DNA of 64,000 nucleotides from positions 62,001-126,000 of the forward strand of contig SCVW01000002.1 of the NCBI GenBank assembly GCA_007244375.1. Direction: 5' to 3'. Each line of letters opens with the position of its first letter. Position 1 is the stretch's first letter. A model generated the notes under the pieces. That model saw nothing but the letters and a program-made list of their open reading frames with translations, had not been told where the DNA came from and did not search any database. Position numbers and translations under genes: made by a program. Positions 6,075 to 15,491 of the stretch are shown here, one piece after another. The DNA comes from Smithella sp. (lineage in GTDB: Bacteria > Desulfobacterota > Syntrophia > Syntrophales > Smithellaceae).

Positions 6075-6665
6075 CTATCGCAGGCATGACAACAAGAAAG
6101 ATCCGATTGATGCTATACTCCCAACTGCTGGTAAGCCTTTGAGTAGGGCACCCACAACGGAAATCTTTGGTGTACCTGATTTGAACTGCTCTTCAATGGC
6201 GTCAACTACCTCATGAGCGGCCTTTCTAGCTACTTCATCGCAAATAATCCGGTTTACTTCCTGCCTAAGAGCATCTATGTTTTCGGCTACGTCAGGGTTA
6301 AGTTGAACGATGTTTATGGATTGATCAACCGAGTTTTGATTGATTCGCACATTCTGTCCGTTGAGATTGTACGTAATGTTCTGAATTGCGCTTCTTGCCT
6401 CTGGTAGCCCTAGTTTTCTTACCTCCATTTGGTATCCTGCAGGTATGCTATGAAATTGCTCATGAAATCCTGGGTCGATGACTTCATAGGTCTCTTCACC
6501 ACCGTTGGACATCTTCCTCTGAATTATGTCCCTTGGTTCGATCAAGTATTTAGTGCTTTGGACAAATATTTTATTCTTCTGAACGCTTGCTTTGATGTCC
6601 TCAAATCTGCTTCCATCTTGCTTGATAATCGTTATTTTGTCAGTCATTAAACTGTCAAAGGGCAT
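6075..6665 (-). CDS. Uncharacterised cassette protein with an N/Q-rich repeat-like motif
   Basis: A 196-aa protein I do not recognise as a named family. The N-terminal 90 residues look like a beta-rich domain (ITIIKQDGSRFEDIKASVQ). Residues about 97-120 read ITYNLNGQNVRINQNSV followed by DQSINIV. Similar N-G-x-N-x-R-V-N-x-x-S-x-D-x-S tracts occur in other uncharacterised bacterial proteins. A helix (about 125-165) and a hydrophobic Gly/Ala/Ser-rich C-terminus (VVGALLKGLPAVGSIASIGSFLLS) follow, which could be membrane-active. It has a strong GGAGG site and is the first cassette next to attI, the position expected to be best expressed. Confidence 0.6.
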   Translation of the reverse strand: MPFDSLMTDKITIIKQDGSRFEDIKASVQKNKIFVQSTKYLIEPRDIIQRKMSNGGEETYEVIDPGFHEQFHSIPAGYQMEVRKLGLPEARSAIQNITYNLNGQNVRINQNSVDQSINIVQLNPDVAENIDALRQEVNRIICDEVARKAAHEVVDAIEEQFKSGTPKISVVGALLKGLPAVGSIASIGSFLLSCLR

Positions 6666-6688
6666 AACTAACCTCCTATTATTCTAAA

Positions 6689-6852
6689 ACATAACAATTA
6701 ATATACCAACTTGGTTTTTTCCGATTTTCGAATATTATTCTATAATATTTATTCCAGAATGCAAAGAAATATATCCTTTAAAATCATACTCAATTAAAGT
6801 ATCACTACTTGGCATTTTGTGGTAATATGCCACTTGCGCCAAGTTGGTATAT
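6689..6852. other. attI-like region with divergent promoters
   Basis: The first-cassette junction is ACATAAC at 6689-6695 (coding-strand GTTATGT). The region to the intI start is AT-rich and is bracketed by a perfect 14-bp inverted repeat, ATATACCAACTTGG at 6701-6714 and its complement at 6839-6852. A candidate cassette promoter on the minus strand is -35 TTGCAT (6759-6764), 16-bp spacer, -10 TAGAAT (6737-6742). A TATAAT at 6741-6746 on plus could serve intI. Function as attI is inferred from position. Confidence 0.6.
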
Positions 6853-6853
6853 C

Positions 6854-7330
6854 ATGGAAAATTTGTCCGACAACAGAAAAAATGACGTTCTTCCGGAGTT
6901 TCAGGCCTTTCTTTTGGATAAGAAATTGGCGCAGGAAAAGAACGTCTTTTTTTACGCTTTGTGGGCCAGTAAATTTCTAAACTATTCCAATAAAAAGCAA
7001 ATACCGCCCGATCAATATCAGGAAAACGCCGTCATCGAATTTTTCGAAACTCTGAAGTCAGACTCCAATGTCTCTGATTGGCAAATCCGCAAGGCAGGTA
7101 TTCCCAAATTTGCAACAGTGCATACCCTTCGTCATAGTTTCGCGACCCATTTGCTGATGAATGGCGTTAATATCCGCGAAGTTCAGGAATTGCTGGGGCA
7201 CAAGAATGTTGAAACGACGATGATTTATACCCATGTGATGAGAGATATGTCCCGCGCTCCGAAAAGCCCGCTGGATGCTCTGCTGAATAATGTAACAGAA
7301 AATTCCCCAAAACATCAGAACAAACAATGA
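6854..7330 (+). pseudogene. intI: Integron integrase (IntI) with internal in-frame deletion
   Basis: Residues 1-70 from ATG 6854 look like the IntI core-binding domain: [29 protein letters not shown] and DWQIRKA. The sequence then jumps directly to the C-terminal catalytic part [36 protein letters not shown] and the integron-typical [10 protein letters not shown]. Box II Arg, His and the nucleophile Tyr are present. The middle of the protein, including the box I Arg and the IntI-specific insertion, is missing: about 158 aa total versus roughly 320. It is in frame, so a stable fragment could be made, but recombinase activity is very unlikely. A TTG start at 6809 is possible but less likely. 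Confidence 0.85.
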
Positions 7331-8931
7331 CGAAAACTTCAAAACATATCGAAATAGATTTCAATCCTGAGTTTCAGCACGCGCTGGATATGATGGAAGA
7401 GACGAATAAAAATATCTTCATCACGGGTCGTGCCGGCACCGGCAAATCAACTCTGCTGAATTATTTCCGCGACAACACGCAGAAAAACGCTGTGATTCTG
7501 GCGCCGACAGGTGTTGCAGCCGTTAATGTCGGCGGGCAGACAATTCATTCTTTTTTCCATTTTAAACCGAATGTAACACCCGCCGCCATCAAGAGAAAAA
7601 AGGCGACCGGTAAAGAAAAAACATCTATCTATAAAAAGTTGACGACCGTAGTCATTGATGAAGTCTCCATGGTGCGGGCTGATCTTTTAGATTGCGTTGA
7701 TAAATTTTTGCGGCTGAACGGTCCTGATTCCAAATCCCCCTTCGGCGGTGTGCAGATGATTTTTATCGGAGATTTCTATCAGTTGCCGCCTGTTGTTTCC
7801 AGCACGGAGCGGGAAATATTCCGGTCACATTACGCCAGTCCGTTTTTCTTCAGCGCCAAAGTGTTTCCTGATCTGGATCTGGAATTTATCGAACTGGAAA
7901 AGGTGTATCGACAGAAGGATGAGGAATTTGTCCGCCTGCTCAACACTATCCGCAATAACTCCATCACAGATGAGGATATTGCTATGTTCAATCAGCGCTG
8001 TAATCCGTCTTTTGAAGTGTCTTGCGATGAATTTTATATTTCGCTTACCAGTACTAACAATATGTCCGATCTTATCAATGAAAACCGGCTGGCTCAATTG
8101 CCCGGCAAAATATGGAGAGCGCAAGGTCTGGTTGACGGAGAATTCGGTAAAGAATCCATGCCCACAGCCGAAGAGTTGAAATTGAAAAAAGGCGCGCAGA
8201 TTATGCTGCTCAATAACGATTCTTACGGGCAGTGGATTAACGGGACAATCGGCAAAGTGAAAAAATTTGCAAAAGACGATGAAGGGGAGGATGTAATCGT
8301 GGCCGAACTGGATAATGGCGAAACGGTGGAAATCTCTCCCTATACCTGGAAAATCTACAAATTCTTTCTCAAAAACGAAGAATTGCGCTCGGAAGAGGTC
8401 GGGTCTTTCCGCCAGTATCCGGTGCGGCTGGCCTTTGCCGTGACCATTCACAAAAGCCAGGGGAAAACTTTTGAAAAGGTTGTCATTGATGTGGGACGCG
8501 GCACCTTCGCCCACGGGCAGATGTATGTGGCTCTTTCCCGCTGCACAACGCTGGAGGGTATCGTCCTTAAACAACCCTTAAAGAAAAATCATATTATGAT
8601 GGACTGGCAGGTGGTCAAATTCTTAACTGGTATGCAGTACGCCAAAGCGGCGCTTACTTGCACGCGCGAAGACAAGCTGGAGATGCTGACTGCCGCAATT
8701 AAAGAAAAGCAAACTGTCGAGATTGTTTATCTCAAAGCAAAAGATGAAAAATCGAAACGGAAAATTCGGCCACTGCTAATGGAGGAAATGGAGTTTAATG
8801 GACATCCGTTTTTAGGGCTGAACGCCTATTGTCTTGAGCGCAATCAAAAACGTGTCTTCAACGTGGATCGTATTCTGGAAATTTGCATAGCGCCGGAAGA
8901 TACTATTTCGCTTTTAAATATTAAACAGTAG
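7327..8931 (+). CDS. PIF1-like helicase with C-terminal WYL-like domain
   Basis: A 534-aa SF1B helicase. Walker [10 protein letters not shown] is at about 34-42, followed by [19 protein letters not shown]. Walker B VVIDEVSM is at about 108-115, then [12 protein letters not shown], and the C-terminal helicase motifs [12 protein letters not shown] and YVALSRC are near 370-410. The last about 80 residues ([20 protein letters not shown], then [11 protein letters not shown]) resemble a WYL ligand/nucleic-acid sensing domain. PIF1 enzymes unwind DNA and G-quadruplexes. The ATG overlaps the intI stop as ATGA, so it is translationally coupled to the integrase remnant. It looks intact. Confidence 0.85.
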   Translation: MTKTSKHIEIDFNPEFQHALDMMEETNKNIFITGRAGTGKSTLLNYFRDNTQKNAVILAPTGVAAVNVGGQTIHSFFHFKPNVTPAAIKRKKATGKEKTSIYKKLTTVVIDEVSMVRADLLDCVDKFLRLNGPDSKSPFGGVQMIFIGDFYQLPPVVSSTEREIFRSHYASPFFFSAKVFPDLDLEFIELEKVYRQKDEEFVRLLNTIRNNSITDEDIAMFNQRCNPSFEVSCDEFYISLTSTNNMSDLINENRLAQLPGKIWRAQGLVDGEFGKESMPTAEELKLKKGAQIMLLNNDSYGQWINGTIGKVKKFAKDDEGEDVIVAELDNGETVEISPYTWKIYKFFLKNEELRSEEVGSFRQYPVRLAFAVTIHKSQGKTFEKVVIDVGRGTFAHGQMYVALSRCTTLEGIVLKQPLKKNHIMMDWQVVKFLTGMQYAKAALTCTREDKLEMLTAAIKEKQTVEIVYLKAKDEKSKRKIRPLLMEEMEFNGHPFLGLNAYCLERNQKRVFNVDRILEICIAPEDTISLLNIKQ

Positions 8932-9031
8932 TGCGGGTCTTCAGACCAGTTGAACACGCGAACCTGAAGGTTCGGAATACATTGTCTCGTTATCATTTAA
9001 AATCGAGATGGTATGCGCAAGCAAAAACACC

Positions 9032-9059
9032 TTGACAAAACGCTTCCGTTAAATAACAT
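9032..9059 (+). promoter_or_regulatory. Promoter for tRNA-Gly and the rimP-nusA-infB operon
   Basis: -35 TTGACA (9032-9037) and -10 TAACAT (9054-9059), spaced 16 bp, end 13 nt before the tRNA. Most likely the start of the conserved downstream operon. Confidence 0.6.
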
Positions 9060-9072
9060 TACCCACTCGTGA

Positions 9073-9147
9073 GCGGGCGTAATTCAGCGGTAGAATGTCA
9101 GCTTCCCAAGCTGGACGTCGCCGGTTCGAGCCCGGTCGCCCGCTCCA
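9073..9147 (+). tRNA. tRNA-Gly (anticodon CCC)
   Basis: A full cloverleaf. Acceptor GCGGGCG pairs with CGCCCGC; D stem ATTC/GAAT; anticodon stem TCAGC/GCTGG with loop TTCCCAA, so the anticodon is CCC reading GGG; T stem GCCGG/CCGGT with TTCGAGC loop. Discriminator T and the CCA end are encoded. It sits between the integron and the rimP operon and could mark a boundary of the accessory region. Confidence 0.95.
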
Positions 9148-9248
9148 ATTTTTAGTAAAAAAGACGGTTATTTACAAGGATTTTTTTTACTTGCTTTGTT
9201 TGCCGTGATGTGTTAGGCAAATTTGCAAACCATCGATATGAATTGATG

Positions 9249-9279
9249 AGTGGGCCCCTGCCCACTTTTTTATTTTTTA
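9249..9279 (+). ncRNA. rimP-leader-like hairpin / attenuator
   Basis: AGTGGGC (9249-9255), loop CCCT, GCCCACT (9260-9266), then TTTTTATTTTTT. A stable U-tailed hairpin lies 8 nt before rimP. Proteobacterial rimP genes are often preceded by such a conserved leader, so it probably attenuates or tunes read-through from the tRNA rather than acting as a plain terminator. Confidence 0.7.
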
Positions 9280-9286
9280 AACGGTT

Positions 9287-9772
9287 ATGGATTACGATGT
9301 AAAGGAAAAAATCCGGCAGTTAGCTGAGCCGGTTGTTGTTTCAGAAGGAATGGAATTGATTCACGTGGAATGCATTAAAATGCATTCGCGCTGGATTATC
9401 CGGCTTTTTCTGGACAAGGAAAACGGCATCACGCTTGATGATTGTGCCAATATCAGCAATCAGTTAGGCGATATTTTCGATATACGCGAAGTTATTAACG
9501 GTTCCTATACGCTGGAAGTTTCTTCTCCCGGTATTGACAGGCCGATATCGCGCGATCAGGATTTTGTGAAATATAAAGGGTCAAAAGTAAATATTAAGAC
9601 AAACGTAAAAATTGAGGGGATAAAAAATTTTCACGGCATTCTTTTTGATTATGTCGAAGAGAATGGCCGAAAAATGGTTTTGATTGATATTTCCGGTAAA
9701 ATTTACCGGATTCCTCTGCAGGATATCAATAAAACCAATCTGGCGATGCCTGATGATTTAAGCATTAAATAA
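9287..9772 (+). CDS. rimP: Ribosome maturation factor RimP
   Basis: A 161-aa protein needed for 30S subunit maturation. The hallmark YTLEVSSPGIDRPI is at about 75-88. The N-terminal alpha-beta domain (residues 1-85) is followed by an Sm-like C-terminal barrel (KGSKVNIKTN through IPLQDINKTNL). Length is normal for the family. First gene of the rimP-nusA-infB cluster; the start lies 8 nt after the U-run of the leader hairpin and has no strong Shine-Dalgarno sequence. Confidence 0.96.
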   Translation: MDYDVKEKIRQLAEPVVVSEGMELIHVECIKMHSRWIIRLFLDKENGITLDDCANISNQLGDIFDIREVINGSYTLEVSSPGIDRPISRDQDFVKYKGSKVNIKTNVKIEGIKNFHGILFDYVEENGRKMVLIDISGKIYRIPLQDINKTNLAMPDDLSIK

Positions 9773-9835
9773 TTAATCAATGCCGGCAGGCTGAAATTTT
9801 GTAATATATAAGTTAAATAAAGGGGGAATTTTTAA

Positions 9836-11110
9836 ATGTTACCAGAACTTAAACGTCTGATAGAACAGATGGGTAAGGACAAGGGCATAAATAAAGATAT
9901 TATTACCGGTGCGCTTGAAGCGGCAATGCTTACAGCCGCAACTAAAAAGCTTGGACAAAATGTTGATATAGAAGCTCATTACAACGATGAAACCGGGGAA
10001 ATTGAAGTCTTTCAGTTCAAAACCGTTGTCGATAAAGTCGTTGACCCAGAAACACAGATTTCCAAAGATGAGGCAAGAGAAAAACTCGATGAAGGCGCTG
10101 AACCCGGCGACAGTCTGGGAATGAAAATTGAAACAAGTTCCTTTGGACGTATTGCCGTACAGATGGCAAAACAAATAATTATTCAAAGAGTTAAAGATGC
10201 GGAAAGCGACAATATTTATGAAGAATATAAAGATAGAAAAGGCGAATTGGTCAATGGTTTTGTCCAAAGATTTGAAGGAGGCAATATTATTGTCAATTTA
10301 GGACGCGCAGAAGGTGTAGTGCCTATAACCGAACAAATCCATCGGGAAACTTATAAAAGAGGAGAAAGAATCCGGTCGTATATAATTGAAGTAAAGAAAA
10401 ATTCCAAGGGACCGCAAATAATCATGTCCCGCACGCATCCGGCATTTTTAAAGGCACTTTTCGAAGTGGAAGTTCCGGAAATTTCGGAAGGGCTTATTGA
10501 TATTGTCAATGTTGCTAGAGAACCGGGCAAAAGAGGTAAGATTTCCGTAAGATCCAAAGATAAGGATATCGATCCTGTGGGCGCATGCGTTGGTATGAGA
10601 GGTTCACGAGTGCAGAGTGTCGTGCAGGAATTGCGCGGTGAAAAGATAGATATTATTCCTTACAGCGATGATGCGGCAAAATATGTAAGCAGCGCACTGT
10701 CTCCGGCCAAGGTCAGCAGGGTGTTTATAGATGATGACAACAGAACCATGACAGTTGTTGTTCCCGATGATCAACTTTCTCTGGCTATTGGTAAGAATGG
10801 ACAAAATGTCCGGCTGGCAGTTAAACTGACAGGATGGAACATTGACATGAAGAGTGAAACGATGACTCTTGCTACACAGGAAGATCAGGAAGGTAACAAT
10901 GAGCTGACAAAAATTGCGGGAATTGGACCGGCTATTGCGGAGAAGCTTGTCAGTAAGGGCATCAAAAGCATTGCCATGCTGGCAGTAGCAGAGCCGGAGG
11001 TGCTATCTTCAATTCCGGGTATAAGTGAGAAAGCAGCCCAGCAATGGATTGAAACAGCGGGGGAAATATTAATTGAAGAAGCGGTAAATAATAAAAAAGA
11101 TGTATTATAA
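9836..11110 (+). CDS. nusA: Transcription termination/antitermination factor NusA
   Basis: A 424-aa protein. It has an N-terminal RNA-polymerase-binding domain (1-125), an S1 domain (about 132-200, [21 protein letters not shown]) and two KH domains ([20 protein letters not shown] and [21 protein letters not shown]). One C-terminal helix-hairpin-helix unit follows ([26 protein letters not shown]). NusA modulates pausing, termination and antitermination. GGGGG lies 10 nt upstream of the ATG. Compared with E. coli NusA (495 aa) the C-terminal acidic repeats are reduced to one. Confidence 0.97.
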   Translation: MLPELKRLIEQMGKDKGINKDIITGALEAAMLTAATKKLGQNVDIEAHYNDETGEIEVFQFKTVVDKVVDPETQISKDEAREKLDEGAEPGDSLGMKIETSSFGRIAVQMAKQIIIQRVKDAESDNIYEEYKDRKGELVNGFVQRFEGGNIIVNLGRAEGVVPITEQIHRETYKRGERIRSYIIEVKKNSKGPQIIMSRTHPAFLKALFEVEVPEISEGLIDIVNVAREPGKRGKISVRSKDKDIDPVGACVGMRGSRVQSVVQELRGEKIDIIPYSDDAAKYVSSALSPAKVSRVFIDDDNRTMTVVVPDDQLSLAIGKNGQNVRLAVKLTGWNIDMKSETMTLATQEDQEGNNELTKIAGIGPAIAEKLVSKGIKSIAMLAVAEPEVLSSIPGISEKAAQQWIETAGEILIEEAVNNKKDVL

Positions 11111-11148
11111 TATTAAAATCAAGAAATTTAATATGGAGAGTTTCGTGC

Positions 11149-13773
11149 ATGCCGAAAAAGCGAGTTCATGAAGTAGCCAAAGAGCTGGGCTTGGAAAATA
11201 AAGTGCTGATTGCTCATCTGGAAAAAATCGGCATTGCGGTTAAAACCGCTTCCTCTTCTTTGGATGAGAGCGAAGTGGAAAGAATAAAAAAAGCGTTATC
11301 GGCTACCGAACATCGTGAAACCGTGGAAGAAAGAATAAAATCCACGGTAATCAGACGTCGCACCGTTCGCACATTTATTGAGCCGCCGGTTGAAGAAGTT
11401 CCGGAGAAGAAGGAAGAAAAACCGGAAAAAGCTCCTTCAAAATCGGTGGCAAAGGTTGAAAAAAGTGTAAAAGAACAGCCTCCAGAAGTTCTTGTTCCGA
11501 AGAAGGAAGCGGTAATATCCGAACAACCTAAAGAAAAAATACAAAAAGATGAAGTAGTTGAAAAACCTGTCGTTGCGCCGGCTGAAGATAAGGTTACGCC
11601 TGCACAGAAGGTTCAAAAAGTCGAAACAAAAGAAAAACCGGTTGTTCAGTCTGCAACGGATGAAACTGCGGCTGCAAAAATCAAACAATCGTCCCCGGTT
11701 TCTGTGAAAGCGCCTGTTATCAGACACAAGATTGTCAAGCCGGAAGCAGATAAGGTTGCACCTCAGAAGGCGCCTCTAAAACCATCTAAAAAAACAACTA
11801 TTCCTGTGGCGGAAAAACCGAAGAAAAAAGGCAAGGCTGCTGTAGAAATATTTGTTGAAGAAGAAAAAATAGTCCCTTTACGCAAGATTTTAGAGAAAAA
11901 AATAGAGAAGAGATTACAAAAGCATAATGAAGAAGATGAAGTAAGTTATGTCAAATGGCGGGAAATGAAAAAAGTTGTTCCTGCCAAAATGAAAAAAACA
12001 GAAATCACCATTCCCAAGGCAATTAAAAGACGTATTAAAGTCGGAGAAACGATTGCAGTCGGCGAATTAGCCAAAAGAATGGGGGTGAAGGTAAGCGAAG
12101 TAATCAACAAATTAATGGCTATGGGCGTTATGGCGACCATCAATCAGGCCATAGATTACGATACGGCTACCCTTGTTGCTTCTGAATTCAGTTTTCAGGT
12201 CGAATCGGCGGAAGTGGAACTTAACGAATCAATGTTAAAAACTTCGTCCGTCCCGGTAAATCTTAAACCTCGTGCACCGGTTGTAACGATTATGGGGCAC
12301 GTCGATCATGGGAAAACTTCACTTTTAGATGCAATAAGGCAATCAAATGTAATTGATGGCGAAGCCGGTGGAATTACGCAGGCTATCGGTGCTTATCACG
12401 TTCACATCAATGACCGCGACATAGTTTTTCTGGACACGCCTGGTCATGAAGCATTTACGGCAATGCGGGCGCGTGGCGCGCAGGTAACCGATATCGTCGT
12501 TTTGGTTGTAGCTGCGGATGATGGTGTGATGGGACAAACAGTCGAGGCTATCAATCATTCCAAGGTCGCCGGAGTGCCGATTATTGTGGCGATAAACAAA
12601 ATTGATAAACCTGGCGCCGATCCCGATAAGATTAAACAGGCCCTCACTGAATATGGGCTTTTATCAGAACAATGGGGCGGCGATACAATTTTCTGTGAGG
12701 TTTCCGCTAAAAAGAAAATTAATATTGAAGAATTGCTGGAGATGATTTTACTGCAAGCCGATGTGATGGAATTAAAAGCCGATCCTGACCTTCCGGTTCG
12801 TGGTATTATTATTGAGGCTAAATTGGATCGCGGACGCGGCCCTGTAGCGACAGTTTTAATTCAGGAAGGTACTCTGAGAGAAGGCGATTCTTTTGTTTCT
12901 AAGACTGAATTCGGACGCGTGCGTGCCATGATTAATGATCAGAGCCGGCGCATCAAAGAAGCCGGGCCGTCCATGCCGGTTGAGGTAATCGGGTTTTCCA
13001 GTGTTCCTCAAACCGGAGCAGAATTTTTCTGCGTTGAGGATGAAAAGAAAGCACGCAGTATTGCCGATTACTGGTTAAGAAAAGCAAGAGAAAAAGAGAT
13101 ATCCAGCTTTTCTAAAGTTACCTTGGATCAACTGTATCAAAGAATAAAAGAAGGCGTAAAAGACTGCAATGTTATTATCAAAGCTGATGTGCAAGGTTCA
13201 ATAGGGGCGATCTCCGATGCTTTAAATAAACTTTCGACAGACGATATAAAACTAAAAATTATCCATAGTTCTACCGGTGCAATCAGCGAAACAGATGTAA
13301 TGCTTGCTTCCGCTTCCGGAGCAATTATTATCGGATTTAATGTAAGACCGGACGCACGGGTGGTCGAGATTGCCCAGCAGGAAGGTGTGGAAATTAAGCT
13401 TTATGATGTTATTTACAACGTCATTGCGGACGTACGGGCAGCAATGGAAGGACTGCTGGAACCGGAATATAAGGAAATCGTTCAGGGGCGCGCAGAAGTC
13501 CGTGAACTTTTCAAGATTCCTAAAATTGGCACTATAGCCGGATGTTTTGTTACCGACGGAAAGATAACACGTTCAGGCAACTTAAAACTTGTTCGCGACG
13601 GTGTTGCAGCTTTCGATGGTAAAGTGATGTCCTTGAAGAGGTTCAAGGATGATGCCAGGGAAGTAACCGCCGGTTTTGAATGCGGTATCGGCATTGAAGG
13701 ATTTAACGACATTCACCTGGGCGATGTAATTGAATCTTATATAACGGAGAAACTGGAAAAGAAATTAGAGTAG
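11149..13773 (+). CDS. infB: Translation initiation factor IF-2
   Basis: An 874-aa GTPase that places initiator tRNA on the 30S subunit. N-terminal IF2_N domain (2-50), then a long Lys/Glu/Pro/Val-rich linker (about 80-270), a second IF2_N (about 290-345), and the G domain with G1 [12 protein letters not shown]3 DTPGHEAF, G4 NKID and G5 SAKKKI. Domains II-IV follow to residue 874. GGAGAG lies upstream of the ATG. The repetitive linker has low complexity but is normal for IF-2. Confidence 0.98.
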   Translation: MPKKRVHEVAKELGLENKVLIAHLEKIGIAVKTASSSLDESEVERIKKALSATEHRETVEERIKSTVIRRRTVRTFIEPPVEEVPEKKEEKPEKAPSKSVAKVEKSVKEQPPEVLVPKKEAVISEQPKEKIQKDEVVEKPVVAPAEDKVTPAQKVQKVETKEKPVVQSATDETAAAKIKQSSPVSVKAPVIRHKIVKPEADKVAPQKAPLKPSKKTTIPVAEKPKKKGKAAVEIFVEEEKIVPLRKILEKKIEKRLQKHNEEDEVSYVKWREMKKVVPAKMKKTEITIPKAIKRRIKVGETIAVGELAKRMGVKVSEVINKLMAMGVMATINQAIDYDTATLVASEFSFQVESAEVELNESMLKTSSVPVNLKPRAPVVTIMGHVDHGKTSLLDAIRQSNVIDGEAGGITQAIGAYHVHINDRDIVFLDTPGHEAFTAMRARGAQVTDIVVLVVAADDGVMGQTVEAINHSKVAGVPIIVAINKIDKPGADPDKIKQALTEYGLLSEQWGGDTIFCEVSAKKKINIEELLEMILLQADVMELKADPDLPVRGIIIEAKLDRGRGPVATVLIQEGTLREGDSFVSKTEFGRVRAMINDQSRRIKEAGPSMPVEVIGFSSVPQTGAEFFCVEDEKKARSIADYWLRKAREKEISSFSKVTLDQLYQRIKEGVKDCNVIIKADVQGSIGAISDALNKLSTDDIKLKIIHSSTGAISETDVMLASASGAIIIGFNVRPDARVVEIAQQEGVEIKLYDVIYNVIADVRAAMEGLLEPEYKEIVQGRAEVRELFKIPKIGTIAGCFVTDGKITRSGNLKLVRDGVAAFDGKVMSLKRFKDDAREVTAGFECGIGIEGFNDIHLGDVIESYITEKLEKKLE

Positions 13774-13855
13774 AATGTTTAAATCCGTTTATCTGCAGGC
13801 CAACATCTGGTTGTTCTGAGTTTTTCATGGCTGTGTGATTTCGGGAGAAAGTTTT

Positions 13856-14194
13856 ATGGTTATTGGCTATGGAATCATAAATCTGCGAATCCACGAAAGC
13901 GGCTCTTTAAAAGAAAAAAGAAGCGTTTTGAATAAAGTTTTAAAACGGACGCAAAACGAGTTTAATATATCAATCGCGGAAATTGGCGATCTTGATAATT
14001 ATAAAATGGCTGAAATAGGGTTTGCGGTTGTCGGCAATGAATCCAGATATATAAACGGAAAGGTTGATCATATACTTAGATTCATTGATAATTTGCATGC
14101 AGCAGAAGTGCTGGGAAGCAGAATAGAAATTATGGTTGTTTCCGATTTTCTGGAAGCAGCGGATGAAAAAATAAGCAAATACGATGAAATTTAA
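13856..14194 (+). CDS. DUF503 (YlxP-like) family protein
   Basis: A 112-aa member of DUF503, starting MVIGYGIINLRIHESGSLKEKR, with the family's SLKEKRSVLNKVL and NISIAEIGDLD segments. Members sit between infB and rbfA in many bacteria and are presumed ribosome or translation associated; the biochemical role is unproven. The ATG at 13856 (GGGAGAAAG upstream) is preferred over one at 13835. The 3' end overlaps rbfA by 11 bp. Confidence 0.88.
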   Translation: MVIGYGIINLRIHESGSLKEKRSVLNKVLKRTQNEFNISIAEIGDLDNYKMAEIGFAVVGNESRYINGKVDHILRFIDNLHAAEVLGSRIEIMVVSDFLEAADEKISKYDEI

Positions 14195-14543
14195 AAGAGC
14201 GGACAGAGTGGCCGAATTGATCAGAGCGGAGATGTCGGATATTATTGCAAGAGAGGTCAAAGATCCCCGCTTGCATTCGGTCACCATAACAGCAGTGAAA
14301 GTAGCTGATGATCTGCGTAACGCCAGGATTTATTTTGTTGAGATGGGAAAAGACGAATGTGCTCCGGAGATAAAAACCGGTTTGACTCAGGCCGCCGGTT
14401 TTATCCGTCGCGAGCTGGGAAAAAGAATTCAGTTGCGTTATGTACCGGAATTTACTTTTGTTCACGACCAGTCTTTTGGATATGGCAATCGCATTGAGAA
14501 ATTGCTGGCTCAAATAGCCAAACAGGAAGAAAAGAATGATTAA
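14184..14543 (+). CDS. rbfA: Ribosome-binding factor A
   Basis: A 119-aa KH-like protein for 16S 5'-end processing and 30S maturation, especially in the cold. Typical segments are the RVAELIRAEMSDIIAREVKDPRL N-terminus, VADDLRNARIYF, and the C-terminal LGKRIQLRYVPEFTFVHD motif ending near the IEKLLAQI helix. It overlaps its neighbours on both sides (11 bp and 8 bp), so it is translationally coupled. Confidence 0.96.
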   Translation: MKFKRADRVAELIRAEMSDIIAREVKDPRLHSVTITAVKVADDLRNARIYFVEMGKDECAPEIKTGLTQAAGFIRRELGKRIQLRYVPEFTFVHDQSFGYGNRIEKLLAQIAKQEEKND

Positions 14544-15486
14544 AGAAATTACTGCGGCCATCAACGAAGGACGAAATTTTCTCATTACGGCTCATGTGAG
14601 ACTGGATGGAGATGCTGTCGGTTCGGAACTGGCTTTTTACCTGATGTTGAAAGAGATGGGAAAAACAGCTGTTGTATATAATCAGGATCGCACGCCGGAA
14701 CGTTACCGGTTTTTACCGGCAGCGCAGGATATCATGCATAGTCTTAATAATGTTGAACAGTATGATGTTGCGATTGTGCTTGATTGCAGCGATTTGTCTA
14801 GAGTTGGAGATGAAGCGGAAAAAATCGGCAAAATTAAGAAACTGATAAATATTGATCACCATGTTTCCAATAATGGTTTTTGTACTTTGAAAATGTTGGA
14901 TGCAAAGGCAAGTTCGACCGGCGAATTGCTGTTTCGTTTAATGCTGGCAATGAAATTTAAAATGTCAAAAGATATTTCAACGAATTTATATGCGGCGATT
15001 ATCACCGATACAGGTAATTTCCGTTATTCGAGCACGACAAAGGAAACGTTCCGGGCAGCAGAAAACCTGGTGGCAAACGGCGCCAATCCGCAGTGGATTT
15101 CGGAAAATATTTACGAAAGTGATAATCCTGCACGGTTAAAATTACTGGCCAGGGCTTTGGAAACATTGTCACTGGATTTGAAAAATAAAGTGGGATCTCT
15201 GGTTGTCACGCAAAAAGCTCTTCAGGAAACGGGTGCGTCATGGGAGCTCACGGAAGGATTCGTTGATATCCCTCGTACGGTAAAGGGAATCGATGTATCT
15301 GTTCTTTATACTCAACGGGGGGATAATAATTATAAATTAAGCTTGCGTTCCAAAGCCGATGTAAATGTGGAAAAAGTGGCGAAAAAGTTCGGTGGCGGCG
15401 GTCATATTCACGCAGCAGCCTGTTGGATTAAAGGCGACATTGAATCAATTAAAACGAGAGTCATTGAAGCGATAAAGGAAGTTTAA
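14536..15486 (+). CDS. nrnA: DHH-family oligoribonuclease / pAp phosphatase NrnA
   Basis: A 316-aa protein with the DHH-DHHA1 layout. HVRLDGDAVGSEL is the first metal-binding segment, AIVLDCSD the second, and NIDHHVSNNGF the DHH motif. TDTGNFRYS follows, then a DHHA1 domain with the RNA-binding FGGGGHIHAAA near the C-terminus. It degrades nanoRNA and dephosphorylates 3'-phosphoadenosine 5'-phosphate. Located between rbfA and truB as in many Gram-positive and deltaproteobacterial genomes. Confidence 0.93.
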   Translation: MIKEITAAINEGRNFLITAHVRLDGDAVGSELAFYLMLKEMGKTAVVYNQDRTPERYRFLPAAQDIMHSLNNVEQYDVAIVLDCSDLSRVGDEAEKIGKIKKLINIDHHVSNNGFCTLKMLDAKASSTGELLFRLMLAMKFKMSKDISTNLYAAIITDTGNFRYSSTTKETFRAAENLVANGANPQWISENIYESDNPARLKLLARALETLSLDLKNKVGSLVVTQKALQETGASWELTEGFVDIPRTVKGIDVSVLYTQRGDNNYKLSLRSKADVNVEKVAKKFGGGGHIHAAACWIKGDIESIKTRVIEAIKEV

Positions 15487-15491
15487 CGTTT

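Larger units (their letters stand above)
1..7330. mobile_element. Chromosomal integron: decayed integrase plus about nine-cassette array
   Basis: All genes from 62 to 6665 are on the minus strand. They are small and unrelated, and are separated by 55-195 bp imperfect palindromes bounded by (R)YYYAAC / GTTRRR(Y)-like cores, which are attC sites. An integron integrase remnant lies on the opposite strand at 6854-7330, so cassette genes point away from intI, the classical layout. For three cassettes the inverse core next to the stop codon is the exact complement of the core at the cassette's own start: GTTATGT/ACATAAC, GTTCGGC/GCCGAAC and GTTAGAT/ATCTAAC. The cargo is dominated by toxin-antitoxin modules, as in sedentary chromosomal integrons. 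The left end of the array runs out of the window. Confidence 0.85.

Noticed and set aside
7825-8574. 249-aa antisense ORF within the helicase gene
   Set aside because: The sense frame is a clear helicase with all motifs; the antisense product has no recognisable domain.
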